Positions 17,668 to 26,128 of a DNA stretch of 64,000 nucleotides are shown here, piece by piece. A program made the translations under genes and the position numbers. Position 1 is the stretch's first letter, and each line of letters starts with the position of its first letter. This DNA comes from Streptomyces sp. NBC_00341 (GTDB lineage Bacteria > Actinomycetota > Actinomycetes > Streptomycetales > Streptomycetaceae): NCBI RefSeq assembly GCF_041435055.1, contig NZ_CP108002.1:7564001-7628000 (forward strand). The letters run 5' to 3'. Under the pieces are notes generated by a model. The model was not told the DNA's origin, did not search any database, and was given only the letters and a program-made list of their open reading frames with translations.

Positions 17668-17692
17668 TAGCCCTGTCTGGATGGTGCCAAAC
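17668..17692 (-). promoter_or_regulatory. Sigma-B-like promoter for the catalase gene
   Basis: Minus strand: GTTT (17692-17689), a 15-base spacer, GGGCTA (17673-17668). This matches the Streptomyces sigma-B pattern GNNT-N14-16-GGGTAY except for one base. The start would fall near 17660, 75 bases before the catalase ATG. Confidence 0.5.
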
Positions 17693-17919
17693 ATTGACAG
17701 ACCGCGCTCTTCGGCGATCAGGTGCCGGCACCTGCGCGAAGGCGCCCTGTGCCGGTACGGCGTTCCGTGGGAGCGGCGGTCCGGACTGCCCCCGCGCCCG
17801 GAGTCCGTGCTCCGGATGCGAGGCGGGTGCAAAAGGGTGAAGGATGGACTGACGGGGTTCCCCTGTGCCGCGTTCTCGGCTCGGGGTGACGCTCCGGCCG
17901 ACAGGGGGGCACATCACCC

Positions 17920-17957
17920 GCGGATATCCGCAGATGTCCACGGATATGCGCGGATGT
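17920..17957. repeat. Tandem repeat with palindrome GCGGATATCCGC
   Basis: CGGATATCCGCAGATGT (17921-17937) is repeated as CGGATATGCGCGGATGT (17941-17957), with two differences and a 20-base period. The first copy contains the perfect 12-bp palindrome GCGGATATCCGC (17920-17931). It ends 27 bases before the start of the small hydrophilic gene, where a repressor or activator could bind. Confidence 0.5.
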
Positions 17958-17984
17958 GCGATGCGAGCAGGGAAGTGGGTTCCG

Positions 17985-18194
17985 ATGTCGGACAGAACAG
18001 GTGCAGCAAAGGTCCAGGAAGAGCCGCAGGAGGAGCGCGGGGCGATGGGGTCCCGCGACACGGGCTCGGACAAGCCCTCCGGCGGGCCGGTCGACAGGCC
18101 CGCCGGTAAGGCGGACGAGAAGGCCGACACCTCCGTCAAGCCCCGCAAGTCCTCCCATCCGGACGCCCCCGACCTGCAGTCCGGCGGCGGCTGA
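17985..18194 (+). CDS. Small hydrophilic protein of unknown function
   Basis: A 69-residue protein beginning MSDRTGAAKVQEEPQEE and containing a Pro/Gly/Lys-rich stretch (KPSGGPVDRPAGKADE) and a PRKSSHPDAPDLQSGGG end. It looks intrinsically disordered, with no cysteine, membrane helix or motif I recognise. GGAAG lies about 10 bases before ATG. The frame continues upstream to 17865 but that part has the composition of noncoding sequence. It lies 78 bases before an aldo-keto reductase gene on the same strand, so it may share its transcript. Confidence 0.55.
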   Translation: MSDRTGAAKVQEEPQEERGAMGSRDTGSDKPSGGPVDRPAGKADEKADTSVKPRKSSHPDAPDLQSGGG

Positions 18195-18272
18195 GACATC
18201 TCCGGCCCGAGGGCCCCGGGAAGCCCGGGGCACCACGCGGAGAGCCTTGTCAGCGAGGAGCGAGGAGTGGCT

Positions 18273-19100
18273 ATGACCTCAGTACCTACCATCACCCTCA
18301 ACAACGCGGTGCGGATCCCCCAACTGGGTTTCGGCACCTTCCAGATCCCGCCCGACGCGACCCGGGAGGCGACGCTGGCCGCGCTGGAGACCGGCTACCG
18401 GCACATCGACACCGCGGAGATGTACGGCAACGAGAAGGAGGTCGGCCAGGCGGTCCTGGAGTCCGGCCTGGACCGCGCCGACGTCTTCGTGACCAGCAAG
18501 CTCAACAACGGCGCCCATGGCCACGACGAGGCTCTCCTGGCGTTCGACCGCACCATGGATGAGCTCGCTCTCGACTACCTGGACCTCTTTCTCATCCACT
18601 GGCCGCTGCCCGGAAGGGGCGACTTCGTGGAGACCTGGAAGGCGCTGGAGGAGATCTACCGATCCGGCCGGACCAAGGCCATCGGGGTCTCCAACTTCCA
18701 GCCCCACCACCTGCGCCGACTGCTGGAAAGCAGCGAGGTGGTGCCCGTGGTCAACCAGATCGAGGCGCACCCCTACCTCACGCAGGACGATGTCAGGGCG
18801 TTCGGCGCGGAGCACGAGATCGTCACGGAGGCCTGGTCGCCCATCGCGCAGGGCAAGGTGCTGGACGACCCGGCCATCAACCGCATCGCGGACCGGGTGG
18901 GCAGGACGCCTGCCCAGGTGACCCTGCGCTGGCACATCCAACGCGGGGACATCGTCTTCCCCAAGTCGGTGACGCGGAAGCGCGTCGAGGAGAACTTCGC
19001 CCTCTTCGACTTCGACCTCAGCGAGGGCGACATGGGCGAGATCTCCGCGCTGAACCGTAACGAGCGGACGGGGCCCGACCCCGACCGTTTCACCGGCTGA
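18273..19100 (+). CDS. Aldo/keto reductase, AKR5 (2,5-diketo-D-gluconate reductase-like)
   Basis: A 275-residue NADPH-dependent reductase. The tetrad is Asp46 and Tyr51 (HIDTAEMYGNE), Lys76 (VTSKLNN) and the His in LIHWPLPG. SVTRKRVEENFALFDF is the C-terminal NADP-binding signature (PKSV...R). The family reduces diketogluconates, methylglyoxal and many aldehydes. ATG 18273 has GAGGAG 5 bases upstream and is preferred to GTG 18267. It sits among stress-response genes and resembles the AKR at 56385, which would be a paralogue. Confidence 0.9.
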   Translation: MTSVPTITLNNAVRIPQLGFGTFQIPPDATREATLAALETGYRHIDTAEMYGNEKEVGQAVLESGLDRADVFVTSKLNNGAHGHDEALLAFDRTMDELALDYLDLFLIHWPLPGRGDFVETWKALEEIYRSGRTKAIGVSNFQPHHLRRLLESSEVVPVVNQIEAHPYLTQDDVRAFGAEHEIVTEAWSPIAQGKVLDDPAINRIADRVGRTPAQVTLRWHIQRGDIVFPKSVTRKRVEENFALFDFDLSEGDMGEISALNRNERTGPDPDRFTG

Positions 19101-19169
19101 CGTCGGACTTCGCGTCCACATCAGCGGGAGGACGGCGGCTCCGAGAGGGGAGGCCGTCAGGAGTAGCCG

Positions 19170-19362
19170 ATCAACGTCGACCTCGGCCACCTCACGCCGG
19201 GCCGACTCGGCCAACTCGCGGCGATCATCGCTGTACTCGCTCATGGTCGTCATGGCGTTGGTCACCACGGCGATGACGGGGCCGCTGCTGAGCTGGGTGT
19301 GCCGCAAGCCGATTGAGGAACTACCGGTGCCGGTCCCACTGCGAGAGACCGCTGGGCGGTAG
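19170..19362 (+). pseudogene. Degenerate C-terminus of a CPA2-type cation/proton antiporter
   Basis: From 19228 to the TAG at 19360-19362 the plus strand reads LYSLMVVMALVTTAMTGPLL followed by SWVCRK, closely resembling the last transmembrane helix of Kef/NapA-type Na+(K+)/H+ antiporters (the M-V-V-M-A-L-V-T-T-A-M-T-G-P-L-L motif). Just upstream, in a different frame, INVDLGHLTP resembles the NxGLxLGVLTP stretch that normally precedes it. The rest of the about 400-residue gene is absent and no usable start exists, so this is a frame-shifted remnant. Confidence 0.5.
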
Positions 19363-19418
19363 TTGTCCGGCTGCGCTTCCTGGCGGGTGCGGCGCGGTCG
19401 GATCGCCCCACGGCGGGC

Positions 19419-19763
19419 TCACACAGGCCTGCGCCCCTTGTAGTTGATCTTCATGGTGTCCATGTCCGTCGCCGTGGATCGCAGTTCGCCATGCCCGTAC
19501 CCGCGCTTGCGCAGCTCCGTCTCCGCGCGGTCCTCGGCGATCGCGCACGCCATCTCCGCACCGTCCTCGGCTTCCGACACCACCACGTAGCGGAAGCTGA
19601 AGTGCTTGAGGACGCGGTCGTAGGTGAGCGAACCCGTTTCGCTGAACGCCATGGACGCCAGGCCGTGCTGCTCCACCTCGGCCAGCATCCGCTCCCGCGC
19701 CGCGTCCGTCAGCCCGTCCCAGGTGCCGCGCACGATCACTCGGTAGGTGTGCTGCGTGCTCAT
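19419..19763 (-). CDS. DUF6204-family protein
   Basis: A 114-residue protein starting MSTQHTYRVIVRGTWDGLTD, with a pattern (FSETGSLTYDRVLKHFSFRY) seen in small Streptomyces proteins of the DUF6204 group; the molecular role is unknown. The alternation of strands and helices suggests a ferredoxin-like fold. No signal peptide. It lies between two gene remnants (antiporter and arginase), an area that has lost DNA. Confidence 0.65.
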   Translation of the reverse strand: MSTQHTYRVIVRGTWDGLTDAARERMLAEVEQHGLASMAFSETGSLTYDRVLKHFSFRYVVVSEAEDGAEMACAIAEDRAETELRKRGYGHGELRSTATDMDTMKINYKGRRPV

Positions 19764-19798
19764 CGTGATCCACCGTCTCCATAACGTCCCGCAACCGC

Positions 19799-20050
19799 TT
19801 GAGCGGCAAGCCTACGGCCAGGAGGATGGCGGCCACGCGGAATATTGTCGTGCGCGACGCGCCCCCGGTGGACAGCCCCGACGACGGCGGACCGCTCCCC
19901 GGTGAGCTGGGCCCGCTGCTGCGTGCACTGGTCCGCTCACCTCGCTGTGTGGGGCTCAACATCACCGTCTACGATCCCGATCCGGACCCGGACGGAACCG
20001 CCGGCGCCCTGCTCACCGACCTGGTGGTCGCGGCTTTTGCCGAAGAGTGA
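19799..20050 (+). pseudogene. Truncated arginase/agmatinase-family (ureohydrolase) C-terminus
   Basis: The 83-codon frame ends with PPVDSPDDGGPLPGELGPLL, RALVRSPRCVGLNITVYDPD and PDPDGTAGALLTDLVV, which parallels the C-terminal third of arginases (DP...PAVDSPxPGGL, then LxALxASPRVVGLxVTxxxPDxDPDG). The metal-binding N-terminal two thirds are missing; the only in-frame start codon is a TTG without Shine-Dalgarno and the first 20 codons do not resemble the family. I read it as a decayed gene tail. A functional short protein is unlikely because both manganese sites are lost. Confidence 0.6.
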
Positions 20051-20146
20051 CGGCCGATCCCCTGGTCCGGGCGGCCTCCAGCGTGTTCCATGGTCATCGG
20101 GGGGCGCCCGGACCTGCGGCGGCCCGCGCGAGGGAGCGAGGTTGCC

Positions 20147-22117
20147 TTGGCCACCACCGTACGACGTGACGTACTGACCCTGCCCGCTGCGGCGGTGGGA
20201 GCGGAGAATCCGCTGCCCGCGTTGCGGCCCCTCGACGAGATGCATGTCGTCGACGACCGCGACCGGGCCGGTCTGCCCCGTGACATGGCCCGGCAGATCG
20301 GCCACGAGCCGCTGGCCACCGTCCTGCCCGTGGCCGTCCTCGACGGGTACGGGCGCGAGCGCACCGCCACGGACCTCGATGTGATCGTGATCGAGAACGA
20401 CCGGCTCCGGGCCACCGTGCTGCCCGGGTTCGGCGGCCGTATCCACTCCCTCTTCCACAAGCCCACCGGCCGGGACCTCGTCTACACCAACCCCGTCCTC
20501 CAGCCCGCCGACTTCGCGCTCAACGGCGCCTGGTTCTCCGGCGGCATCGAGTGGAACATCGGCGCGACCGGCCACACCACCCTGTCCTGCGCCCCCGTGC
20601 ACGCCGCCCGGGTCACCGCACCCGACGGCGGCGAGATGGTCCGGCTCTGGGAGTGGGAGAGGCTGCGCGACCTGCCGTTCCAGGTGGACCTGTGGCTGCC
20701 CGACGGCTCCGACTTCCTGCACGTCGGCGTACGGATACGCAATCCGCACGAGCGCCCCGCACCGGTCTACTGGTGGTCCAACATCGCGGTACCGGAGGGC
20801 GAGCGCACCCGGGTGGTGGCCCCGGCCGACCGGGCCTGGCACTTCGGCTACGAACGCACCCTGAACCTGGTCCCGGTCCCCGAGAGCGGCTCGGTCGACC
20901 GGACGTACCCGCTGCGCAGCGACTTCCCCGCCGACTACTTCTACGAGGTGCCCGACGACGCCCGCCGCTGGATCGCCTCCCTCGACGAGAACGGCCACGG
21001 CCTCGTCCAGACCTCCACCGACCTGCTGAAGGGCCGCAAGCTGTTCCTCTGGGGCAGCGGGGCCGGCGGCCGCCGCTGGCAGGAGTGGCTCACCGAACCC
21101 GGCACCGTCGGCTACGCGGAGATCCAGGCGGGACTGGCCCGCACCCAGCTGGAGCACGTGCCGCTGGAGCCCGGCGCCGAGTTCAGCTGGCTGGAGTCGT
21201 ACGGGCCCCTGTCGGCGGACCCCGCCGCCGTGCACGGCGACGACTGGCCGGCCGCCCGCGCGGAGACCGAGCAGCGGCTCGCCGCCGCCCTGCCGCGTGC
21301 CGATGTGGACGCCGCGTACGAGGCCTGGCGCCGCTGTGCCGACACCGAACCCGGCGAGGTCCTCGCCACCGGTTCCGGCTGGGGCGCGCTCGAAGTCCGG
21401 CGCGCGGGGTACAAGCTGCCGGGCACCCCCTTCGCCGAGTCCACGCTGGGTGAACAACAGTCGCCCTGGCTGGAGTTGCTGGAACAGGGGACCTTCCCCG
21501 AACCGCCCGGGGCGACGCCGCCCGGCCCCTCGCTGGTCTCCCCGCACTGGCGCGACATGCTGGAGACGGCCGCCGCGGAGCCGCTCACCGAATACCACCT
21601 GGGCGTCGCCCAGTGGCACGCCGGCGACCGTGCCCAGGCGGTCCGCAGCTGGGAACGCGGACTGGCACTGGCCCCGTCCCGCTGGCCGCTGCTGCGCTGC
21701 CTCGCGGTCGCCGCCCAGGAGAGCCGTCAGTGGGAGCGGGCGGCCGACCACTACACGGAGGCGTTCGACGACCTGTGCGCCCGGCGCGGCGACGACGGCG
21801 ACACCTGGGCGGCCGCCACCGCCGCCCTTGGCCGGGAGGCGATCGAGGCACTGCTGACGGCGGGCCTGCCGGGGCAGGCCCGCACCGTCTGGGACGGGCT
21901 GCTCCCGGCGATCCGCAGCCGTGGCCGCTTCCGTCTGCTGGAGGCGCGGCTGCTGATCGCGGAGGGCGAACGCGCCGCCGCCCGCGCGCTGTTCGACGAG
22001 GGCTTCGAGGTCGCCGATCTGCGAGAGGGCGCGGAGGTCCTGGACGAGGTGTGGGCCGAGCTGACGGACGAACCGCTGCCGGACCGGTACAACTACCGGA
22101 TGCGCCCGCGCTCCTGA
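20147..22117 (+). CDS. DUF5107 protein with C-terminal TPR-like repeats
   Basis: A 656-residue protein. The first ~420 residues match the DUF5107 pattern (VIENDRLRATVLPGFGGRIH, then NGAWFSGGIEWNIGATGHT), a beta-sandwich resembling galactose mutarotase or carbohydrate-processing folds. The C-terminal 220 residues are alpha-helical with TPR-like repeats (YHLGVAQWHAGDRAQAVRSW, LRCLAVAAQESRQWERAADH). The start is taken as TTG 20147 (LATTVRRDVLTLP) with GAGG 5 bases before; the upstream frame is GC-rich filler. A role in handling sugars is plausible from the fold alone. It stands alone. Confidence 0.8.
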   Translation: MATTVRRDVLTLPAAAVGAENPLPALRPLDEMHVVDDRDRAGLPRDMARQIGHEPLATVLPVAVLDGYGRERTATDLDVIVIENDRLRATVLPGFGGRIHSLFHKPTGRDLVYTNPVLQPADFALNGAWFSGGIEWNIGATGHTTLSCAPVHAARVTAPDGGEMVRLWEWERLRDLPFQVDLWLPDGSDFLHVGVRIRNPHERPAPVYWWSNIAVPEGERTRVVAPADRAWHFGYERTLNLVPVPESGSVDRTYPLRSDFPADYFYEVPDDARRWIASLDENGHGLVQTSTDLLKGRKLFLWGSGAGGRRWQEWLTEPGTVGYAEIQAGLARTQLEHVPLEPGAEFSWLESYGPLSADPAAVHGDDWPAARAETEQRLAAALPRADVDAAYEAWRRCADTEPGEVLATGSGWGALEVRRAGYKLPGTPFAESTLGEQQSPWLELLEQGTFPEPPGATPPGPSLVSPHWRDMLETAAAEPLTEYHLGVAQWHAGDRAQAVRSWERGLALAPSRWPLLRCLAVAAQESRQWERAADHYTEAFDDLCARRGDDGDTWAAATAALGREAIEALLTAGLPGQARTVWDGLLPAIRSRGRFRLLEARLLIAEGERAAARALFDEGFEVADLREGAEVLDEVWAELTDEPLPDRYNYRMRPRS

Positions 22118-22133
22118 CGTCCATACAGGCGAT

Positions 22134-22496
22134 TCAGGGGGTACCGGCGGACGGGTTTCGGTCGACGTACTCGAAGACCGAACCGTCCGGGTGTACGGCG
22201 ATCAGGTTGCGGCCGACGGGCGTGTGGACCGGGCCCGCGATGACGCGGGCGCCCACCCGGGTCAGCGAGGCGTTGGCCTCGTCCACGTCCTTGACCGCGA
22301 TCGTCGCCGTCACCTTGCGCAGGATCTCCAGCTCGGACTCGGGGCCGCTCATCAGCAGGAAGCAGCTGATGGCGGCCACCGAGACCCCGCCGCGCTCGAA
22401 GCGCAGCGCCGAGCTGCCCGTGAGGTTCTCGTAGAAGGCCACCGCGGCCTCCAGGTCGTCGACGCAGATCCGCAGCGTGGTTCCCAGGATTTCCAT
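22134..22496 (-). CDS. VOC-superfamily (glyoxalase/bleomycin-resistance-like) protein
   Basis: A 120-residue protein with the beta-alpha-beta-beta-beta VOC pattern: ILGTTLRICVDDLEAAVAFY at the start and HPDGSVFEYVD at the end carrying the usual late Glu ligand. VOC proteins bind metals or sequester antibiotics, and substrate cannot be deduced. TACCCT (minus strand, 22509-22504) is 7 bases before ATG without a Shine-Dalgarno, so the message is probably leaderless. It converges on the DUF5107 gene with a 16-base gap. Confidence 0.8.
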   Translation of the reverse strand: MEILGTTLRICVDDLEAAVAFYENLTGSSALRFERGGVSVAAISCFLLMSGPESELEILRKVTATIAVKDVDEANASLTRVGARVIAGPVHTPVGRNLIAVHPDGSVFEYVDRNPSAGTP

Positions 22497-22547
22497 GCGG
22501 AACAGGGTAGTTGGCCGGTCAGCGGGGTGTGATCGGTTCGGTGGCGC

Positions 22548-23357
22548 TCATGCGCGGCAGAGCACCTCGCCGTGCGGGACCATGAACCAGCCGTCGCTCT
22601 GCTCGCCCCAGGTGCGCCACGCCTCGGCGATCGCGGTCAGCTGTTCCGGCGTCGCGTGCCCGCCCTCGACCGCCAGTTTCGCGTAGACCGAGCCGACGGT
22701 ACGGTCCGCCCACAGCCCGCTCCACCAGTCCCGGCTCTCCGGGGTGGCGAAACACCAGGCGGCGGCCGTCGGGATGATGTCGGTGAAGCCGGCCTGCCGG
22801 GCCCAGGAGAGCAGCCGACGCCCCGCGTCCGGCTCACCGCCGTTCGTGCGGGCCACCCGGCCGTACAGGTCCAGCCAGGCGTCCATGACGGGCACCTCGG
22901 GGAACCAGGTCATCGCCGCGTAGTCGCTGTCACGGGCCGCGACCACGCCACCGGGGCGGCAGACCCGGCGCATCTCGCGCAGCGCCTGCACCGGGTCCCC
23001 GACATGCTGGAGCACCTGGTGGGCGTGGACCACGTCGAAGGTGTCGTCGGGGAAGTCCAGGGCGTGCACGTCGGCGGTGGTGAACTCCAGGTTTTCCAGA
23101 ACGCGTTCGGCCGCGACCTCGGCCGCCTGGTCCAGGATCTCGCGGGTGGTGTCGACGGCGGTCACCCGGCCGGGTGCGACGAGCGCGGCGATGTCCGCGG
23201 TGATGGTGCCGGGACCGCAGCCCACGTCCAGCACGGCCATGCCGGGGCGCAGTTCGCCGAGGAGATATCCCGCGGAATTGGCGGCGGTGCGCCAGCGGTG
23301 CGAGCGCAGCACCGACTCGTGGTGGCCGTGGGTGTAGACGGCGGTCTCCTTCGACAT
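22548..23357 (-). CDS. Class I SAM-dependent methyltransferase (UbiE/menaquinone type)
   Basis: A 269-residue methyltransferase. Motif I VLDVGCGPGTITADI, motif II-like FPDDTFDVVHAHQVLQHV and post-motif RRVCRPGGVVAARDSDY are all typical of the UbiE-like group acting on small molecules. The start is ATG 23357, which has AAAGGA about 10 bases upstream; an ATG at 23387 has none. It is one of four unrelated methyltransferases in the window and has no evident pathway partner. Confidence 0.85.
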   Translation of the reverse strand: MSKETAVYTHGHHESVLRSHRWRTAANSAGYLLGELRPGMAVLDVGCGPGTITADIAALVAPGRVTAVDTTREILDQAAEVAAERVLENLEFTTADVHALDFPDDTFDVVHAHQVLQHVGDPVQALREMRRVCRPGGVVAARDSDYAAMTWFPEVPVMDAWLDLYGRVARTNGGEPDAGRRLLSWARQAGFTDIIPTAAAWCFATPESRDWWSGLWADRTVGSVYAKLAVEGGHATPEQLTAIAEAWRTWGEQSDGWFMVPHGEVLCRA

Positions 23358-23597
23358 GGCCGTGCGTCCTTTCTCGAAGTGCGACATGCGGGGCGTGGGA
23401 CGTGAACCGCGCGAAACGCGAGCCGCGAAGTGCTGATCGGTACGGCTACGGTACGCCCGGACGCCGAATAATGAGATGGCTATCTTGCGATGTGAGACAA
23501 TTCGGCCCGGGGTCGGAACACGCGAAGGGGCGGCCGACTCGGCGTCGGCCGCCCCTCGTTCGCCCGTCCCCGGGCCGGTCTCACATCCGTAGACGGG

Positions 23598-25103
23598 TCA
23601 GAGCTGCATCGGGCAGTACACCGTCAGCGCCTCCGGCAGCTTGTCGATCATCAGCTCGCGTCCGCTGTGCGCCACTTCGCCGTCGTACGCGTACGGTGTG
23701 CCCGGCCGCAGCCCGGCGATCCGGACCCGGTGACGCCGGACGGCGGCATGCATGGGGGAGCGGGTCAGCGGACCCGCGACGGCCGCCGCGAGCAGCCGGA
23801 GCCCCGGGGTCCGTCCGCCGTGCACCACCCGTACGTCCAGCAGTCCGTCCGCGAGGTTGTGCCGTCGGCCGGGTGCCGGGCCCACCCGCTGGAACAGCCC
23901 GTTGCCGACGAACAGCAGCCACAACGGGCGCCGCCGCCCCTGGAGTTCGGCCTCCAGCGGGCGCCGGCCGCGCAGCACCTGCAACGCGGCGAGCACGCCG
24001 GCCGGCCAGCCGCCGATCCGGGGGGACCAGTGCTCGCGGGTCCGCACCAGCTCGGGATAGACACCCATGCTGAACGCGTTGAGGAAGTAGCCGTGGGCGC
24101 CGCCGGGTCCGTCGGGGCCCGGCCGGAAGCGGCCCAGGTCCACCCGGACCGCGTCGCCCGCGGCGATCGCGGCGCAGGCGTCGGCCACGGTCTCGATGCC
24201 CAGGTCGTACGCGAAGTGGTTCAGCGTCCCGCCGGGGAACACCGCGAGCGGCAGACCGTGCACGGAGGCCACCGCCGCCGCCCGGTTGACCGTGCCGTCG
24301 CCGCCGCAGACGCCCAGCGCCAGGCCCCGGTCCGCCGCCTTCTCCAGCTCGGCGGAGACCTCCTCGGGGGGACACTCGACCACCTCGGCGTTCGGCAGCG
24401 CGTCCCGGACCAGCGCGGCCGTGGCCGTGGCCGTCCCCGACGCCTCGTTCACCACGACGACCAGGTTCTGGCCGTCGGGCAGCGCGGGCGCGTGGGCGGG
24501 CGGCCTGCCCGGTGCGGGCAGCTGCCCCCGGGTCGGTACGACACCGCGCAGGGCGAACGCCGCTCCTATGCCGAGCGCCGCACCGGCCAGCACATCGCTC
24601 GGATAGTGGACGCCGGTGTAGACGCGGGAGGCCGCCACGGACAGCGCGACCGGCGCGATGACCGCTCCCCAGCCCTTCGACTCCAGGGCCACCCCGGTGG
24701 CGAAGGCGGCGGCGGACGCGGCGTGCCCGGAGGGGAACGACGTGGTGACCGGCTGGCGCTTGAGCTGTCGAATCACCGGAACGGCGTCCAGTATCGGCCG
24801 CTCCCTGCGGACCGCCCCCTTGCCGACCGTGTTGATCGCGGCCGAGGCCACGGCCAGTGAGGCGATCCCGCGGAACGCGGCCCGCCGGGCACGGGCGCTG
24901 CCGCCGAACGCGGCCATGCCCGCCGCGGCACCGGCCCACAGCAGCCCGTGATTGGCGCTGCGGCTGAGCCGCGGCAGCACGGGTGCGGCGGCCGGCCAGT
25001 CCCGTCGGGCCAGGCCCTGGAAGACGGCGAGATCGCATCGGTGCAGCAGGTTCCGCAGCCCGGCGGGGCTCGGCGGATGTGAAGGGTTGCTCGGTGACGA
25101 CAT
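23598..25103 (-). CDS. PAP2 phosphatase fused to diacylglycerol/sphingosine kinase-like domain
   Basis: A 501-residue bifunctional membrane-lipid enzyme. Residues 50-190 form a PAP2 domain with all three motifs: K-x6-RP at 95-103 (KGAVRRERP), PSGH at 124-127 and SR-x5-H-x3-D at 159-170; hydrophobic helices lie between. Residues 212-501 form a lipid-kinase catalytic domain with the nucleotide-binding GGDGT at 267-271 and PGGTLNHFA. The pair could dephosphorylate a lipid phosphate and phosphorylate a lipid in one protein, for example in phospholipid turnover or undecaprenyl recycling. The fusion is known in actinobacteria. ATG start. Confidence 0.88.
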   Translation of the reverse strand: MSSPSNPSHPPSPAGLRNLLHRCDLAVFQGLARRDWPAAAPVLPRLSRSANHGLLWAGAAAGMAAFGGSARARRAAFRGIASLAVASAAINTVGKGAVRRERPILDAVPVIRQLKRQPVTTSFPSGHAASAAAFATGVALESKGWGAVIAPVALSVAASRVYTGVHYPSDVLAGAALGIGAAFALRGVVPTRGQLPAPGRPPAHAPALPDGQNLVVVVNEASGTATATAALVRDALPNAEVVECPPEEVSAELEKAADRGLALGVCGGDGTVNRAAAVASVHGLPLAVFPGGTLNHFAYDLGIETVADACAAIAAGDAVRVDLGRFRPGPDGPGGAHGYFLNAFSMGVYPELVRTREHWSPRIGGWPAGVLAALQVLRGRRPLEAELQGRRRPLWLLFVGNGLFQRVGPAPGRRHNLADGLLDVRVVHGGRTPGLRLLAAAVAGPLTRSPMHAAVRRHRVRIAGLRPGTPYAYDGEVAHSGRELMIDKLPEALTVYCPMQL

Positions 25104-25308
25104 GGGACAGCGAATACCCTGCCGGACCGCTCCGAATCAAGAGGCGCGACCGGACGGCGCGGTCCGGCCCGCCCGCCGGACGGCTCCGGCCGCCCCCCAT
25201 TCGATGACACAAGCGGAGAATTGCCGCGAAAGCGCGCATGGTCCGGTGTCGGACGTCACTGCGTCATTGCCCGGACAAGTGCGCCACCCGTAGCCTGCGT
25301 TCGTGATG

Positions 25309-25323
25309 CCGGTCACTGACCGG
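25309..25323. promoter_or_regulatory. Palindrome CCGGTCA-C-TGACCGG upstream of IclR gene
   Basis: A perfect 7+1+7 palindrome 31 bases before the IclR start codon. IclR-family proteins usually repress their own operon from such a site, so this is a candidate operator; binding is not shown. Confidence 0.45.
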
Positions 25324-25354
25324 AATGCCGAACGCGAGAGGGTGGTGCGCGACC

Positions 25355-26128
25355 ATGGGGCGACTTGTACCGGCGGTGACCAGGGCGCTGGACGTGCTCG
25401 AACTGTTCCTCGACGGCGACGGGACGCTCTCGGCGCCCGAGGTCACCCGCAGGCTCCAGCTGCCCCGCACCACCGTCCATGAGCTGCTGACCACGCTGGC
25501 CGCCCGCTCCTACCTGGTCACGACCCCGGACCAGCCCGGCCGGTACCGCCTCGGCGTCCGCACCTACCAGCTCGGCAGCCGCTACGCCGAGCAGCTCGAC
25601 CTCGCCGCCGAGGGCCGGCAGGTGGCCCAGCAGGTGGCCGAGACGTGCGGGGAGACCGTTCACGTGGCGATCCTGGAGGAGACCGACGTCATCTTCATCG
25701 CCAAGGTGGACTCCACCCACGCGGTCCGGATGGTCTCGGCTGCCGGCCGCAGGCTGCCCGCCCACTGCACGTCCGTCGGCAAGATGCTCCTCGCTGCCCT
25801 GCCCGGCCCGGAGCTCGACGCCCGCCTCGACGGCCTCGAACTCACCGGCATGACCCCGGACAGCATCACCGAGGAGGCGGAGCTGCGCACCGCGCTCGAC
25901 GCCGTCCGGGAGCGGGGCATCGCGGTGGAGCACCGCGAGTCCAACCGCGATGTGAGCTGTGTGGCCGCGCCCGTACGGGACCGGACCGGCCGGGTCGTCG
26001 CCGCGCTCTCCATCTCCGTCCCGATGATCCGCTGGAGCGACGGGCGCGAGCAGGAGCTGGCCTCCCTCGCCGCCGAGGGGGCCGAGGCGCTCTCCGGCCG
26101 GCTCGGACACCACGGGGGGCGGGGATGA
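25355..26128 (+). CDS. IclR-family transcriptional regulator
   Basis: A 257-residue regulator with an N-terminal winged helix (RALDVLELF, LSAPEVTRRLQLPRTTVHEL) and a C-terminal effector domain (HVAILEETDVIFIAKVDS, CTSVGKMLLA, SCVAAPVRDRTGRVVAALSI). In this family small metabolites such as sugar acids are sensed. The stop overlaps the start of the SMP-30-like gene (ATGA), so both form an operon and the regulator probably controls sugar-lactone metabolism. ATG 25355 is used; an in-frame ATG at 25325 has no better support. A palindromic operator candidate lies at 25309-25323. Confidence 0.9.
   Translation: MGRLVPAVTRALDVLELFLDGDGTLSAPEVTRRLQLPRTTVHELLTTLAARSYLVTTPDQPGRYRLGVRTYQLGSRYAEQLDLAAEGRQVAQQVAETCGETVHVAILEETDVIFIAKVDSTHAVRMVSAAGRRLPAHCTSVGKMLLAALPGPELDARLDGLELTGMTPDSITEEAELRTALDAVRERGIAVEHRESNRDVSCVAAPVRDRTGRVVAALSISVPMIRWSDGREQELASLAAEGAEALSGRLGHHGGRG

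Larger units (their letters stand above)
17586..17984. other. 399-bp intergenic region upstream of catalase
   Basis: No gene. It holds the catalase promoter (17668-17692) and, near the right edge, an imperfect 20-base-period tandem repeat with a palindrome (17920-17957) just upstream of a small gene. The remainder shows no structure I can name. Confidence 0.6.

Noticed and set aside
18279..19307. 342-codon minus-strand frame overlapping the aldo-keto reductase
   Set aside because: It is antisense to a well-supported reductase. The plus strand of its end part carries the antiporter remnant instead.
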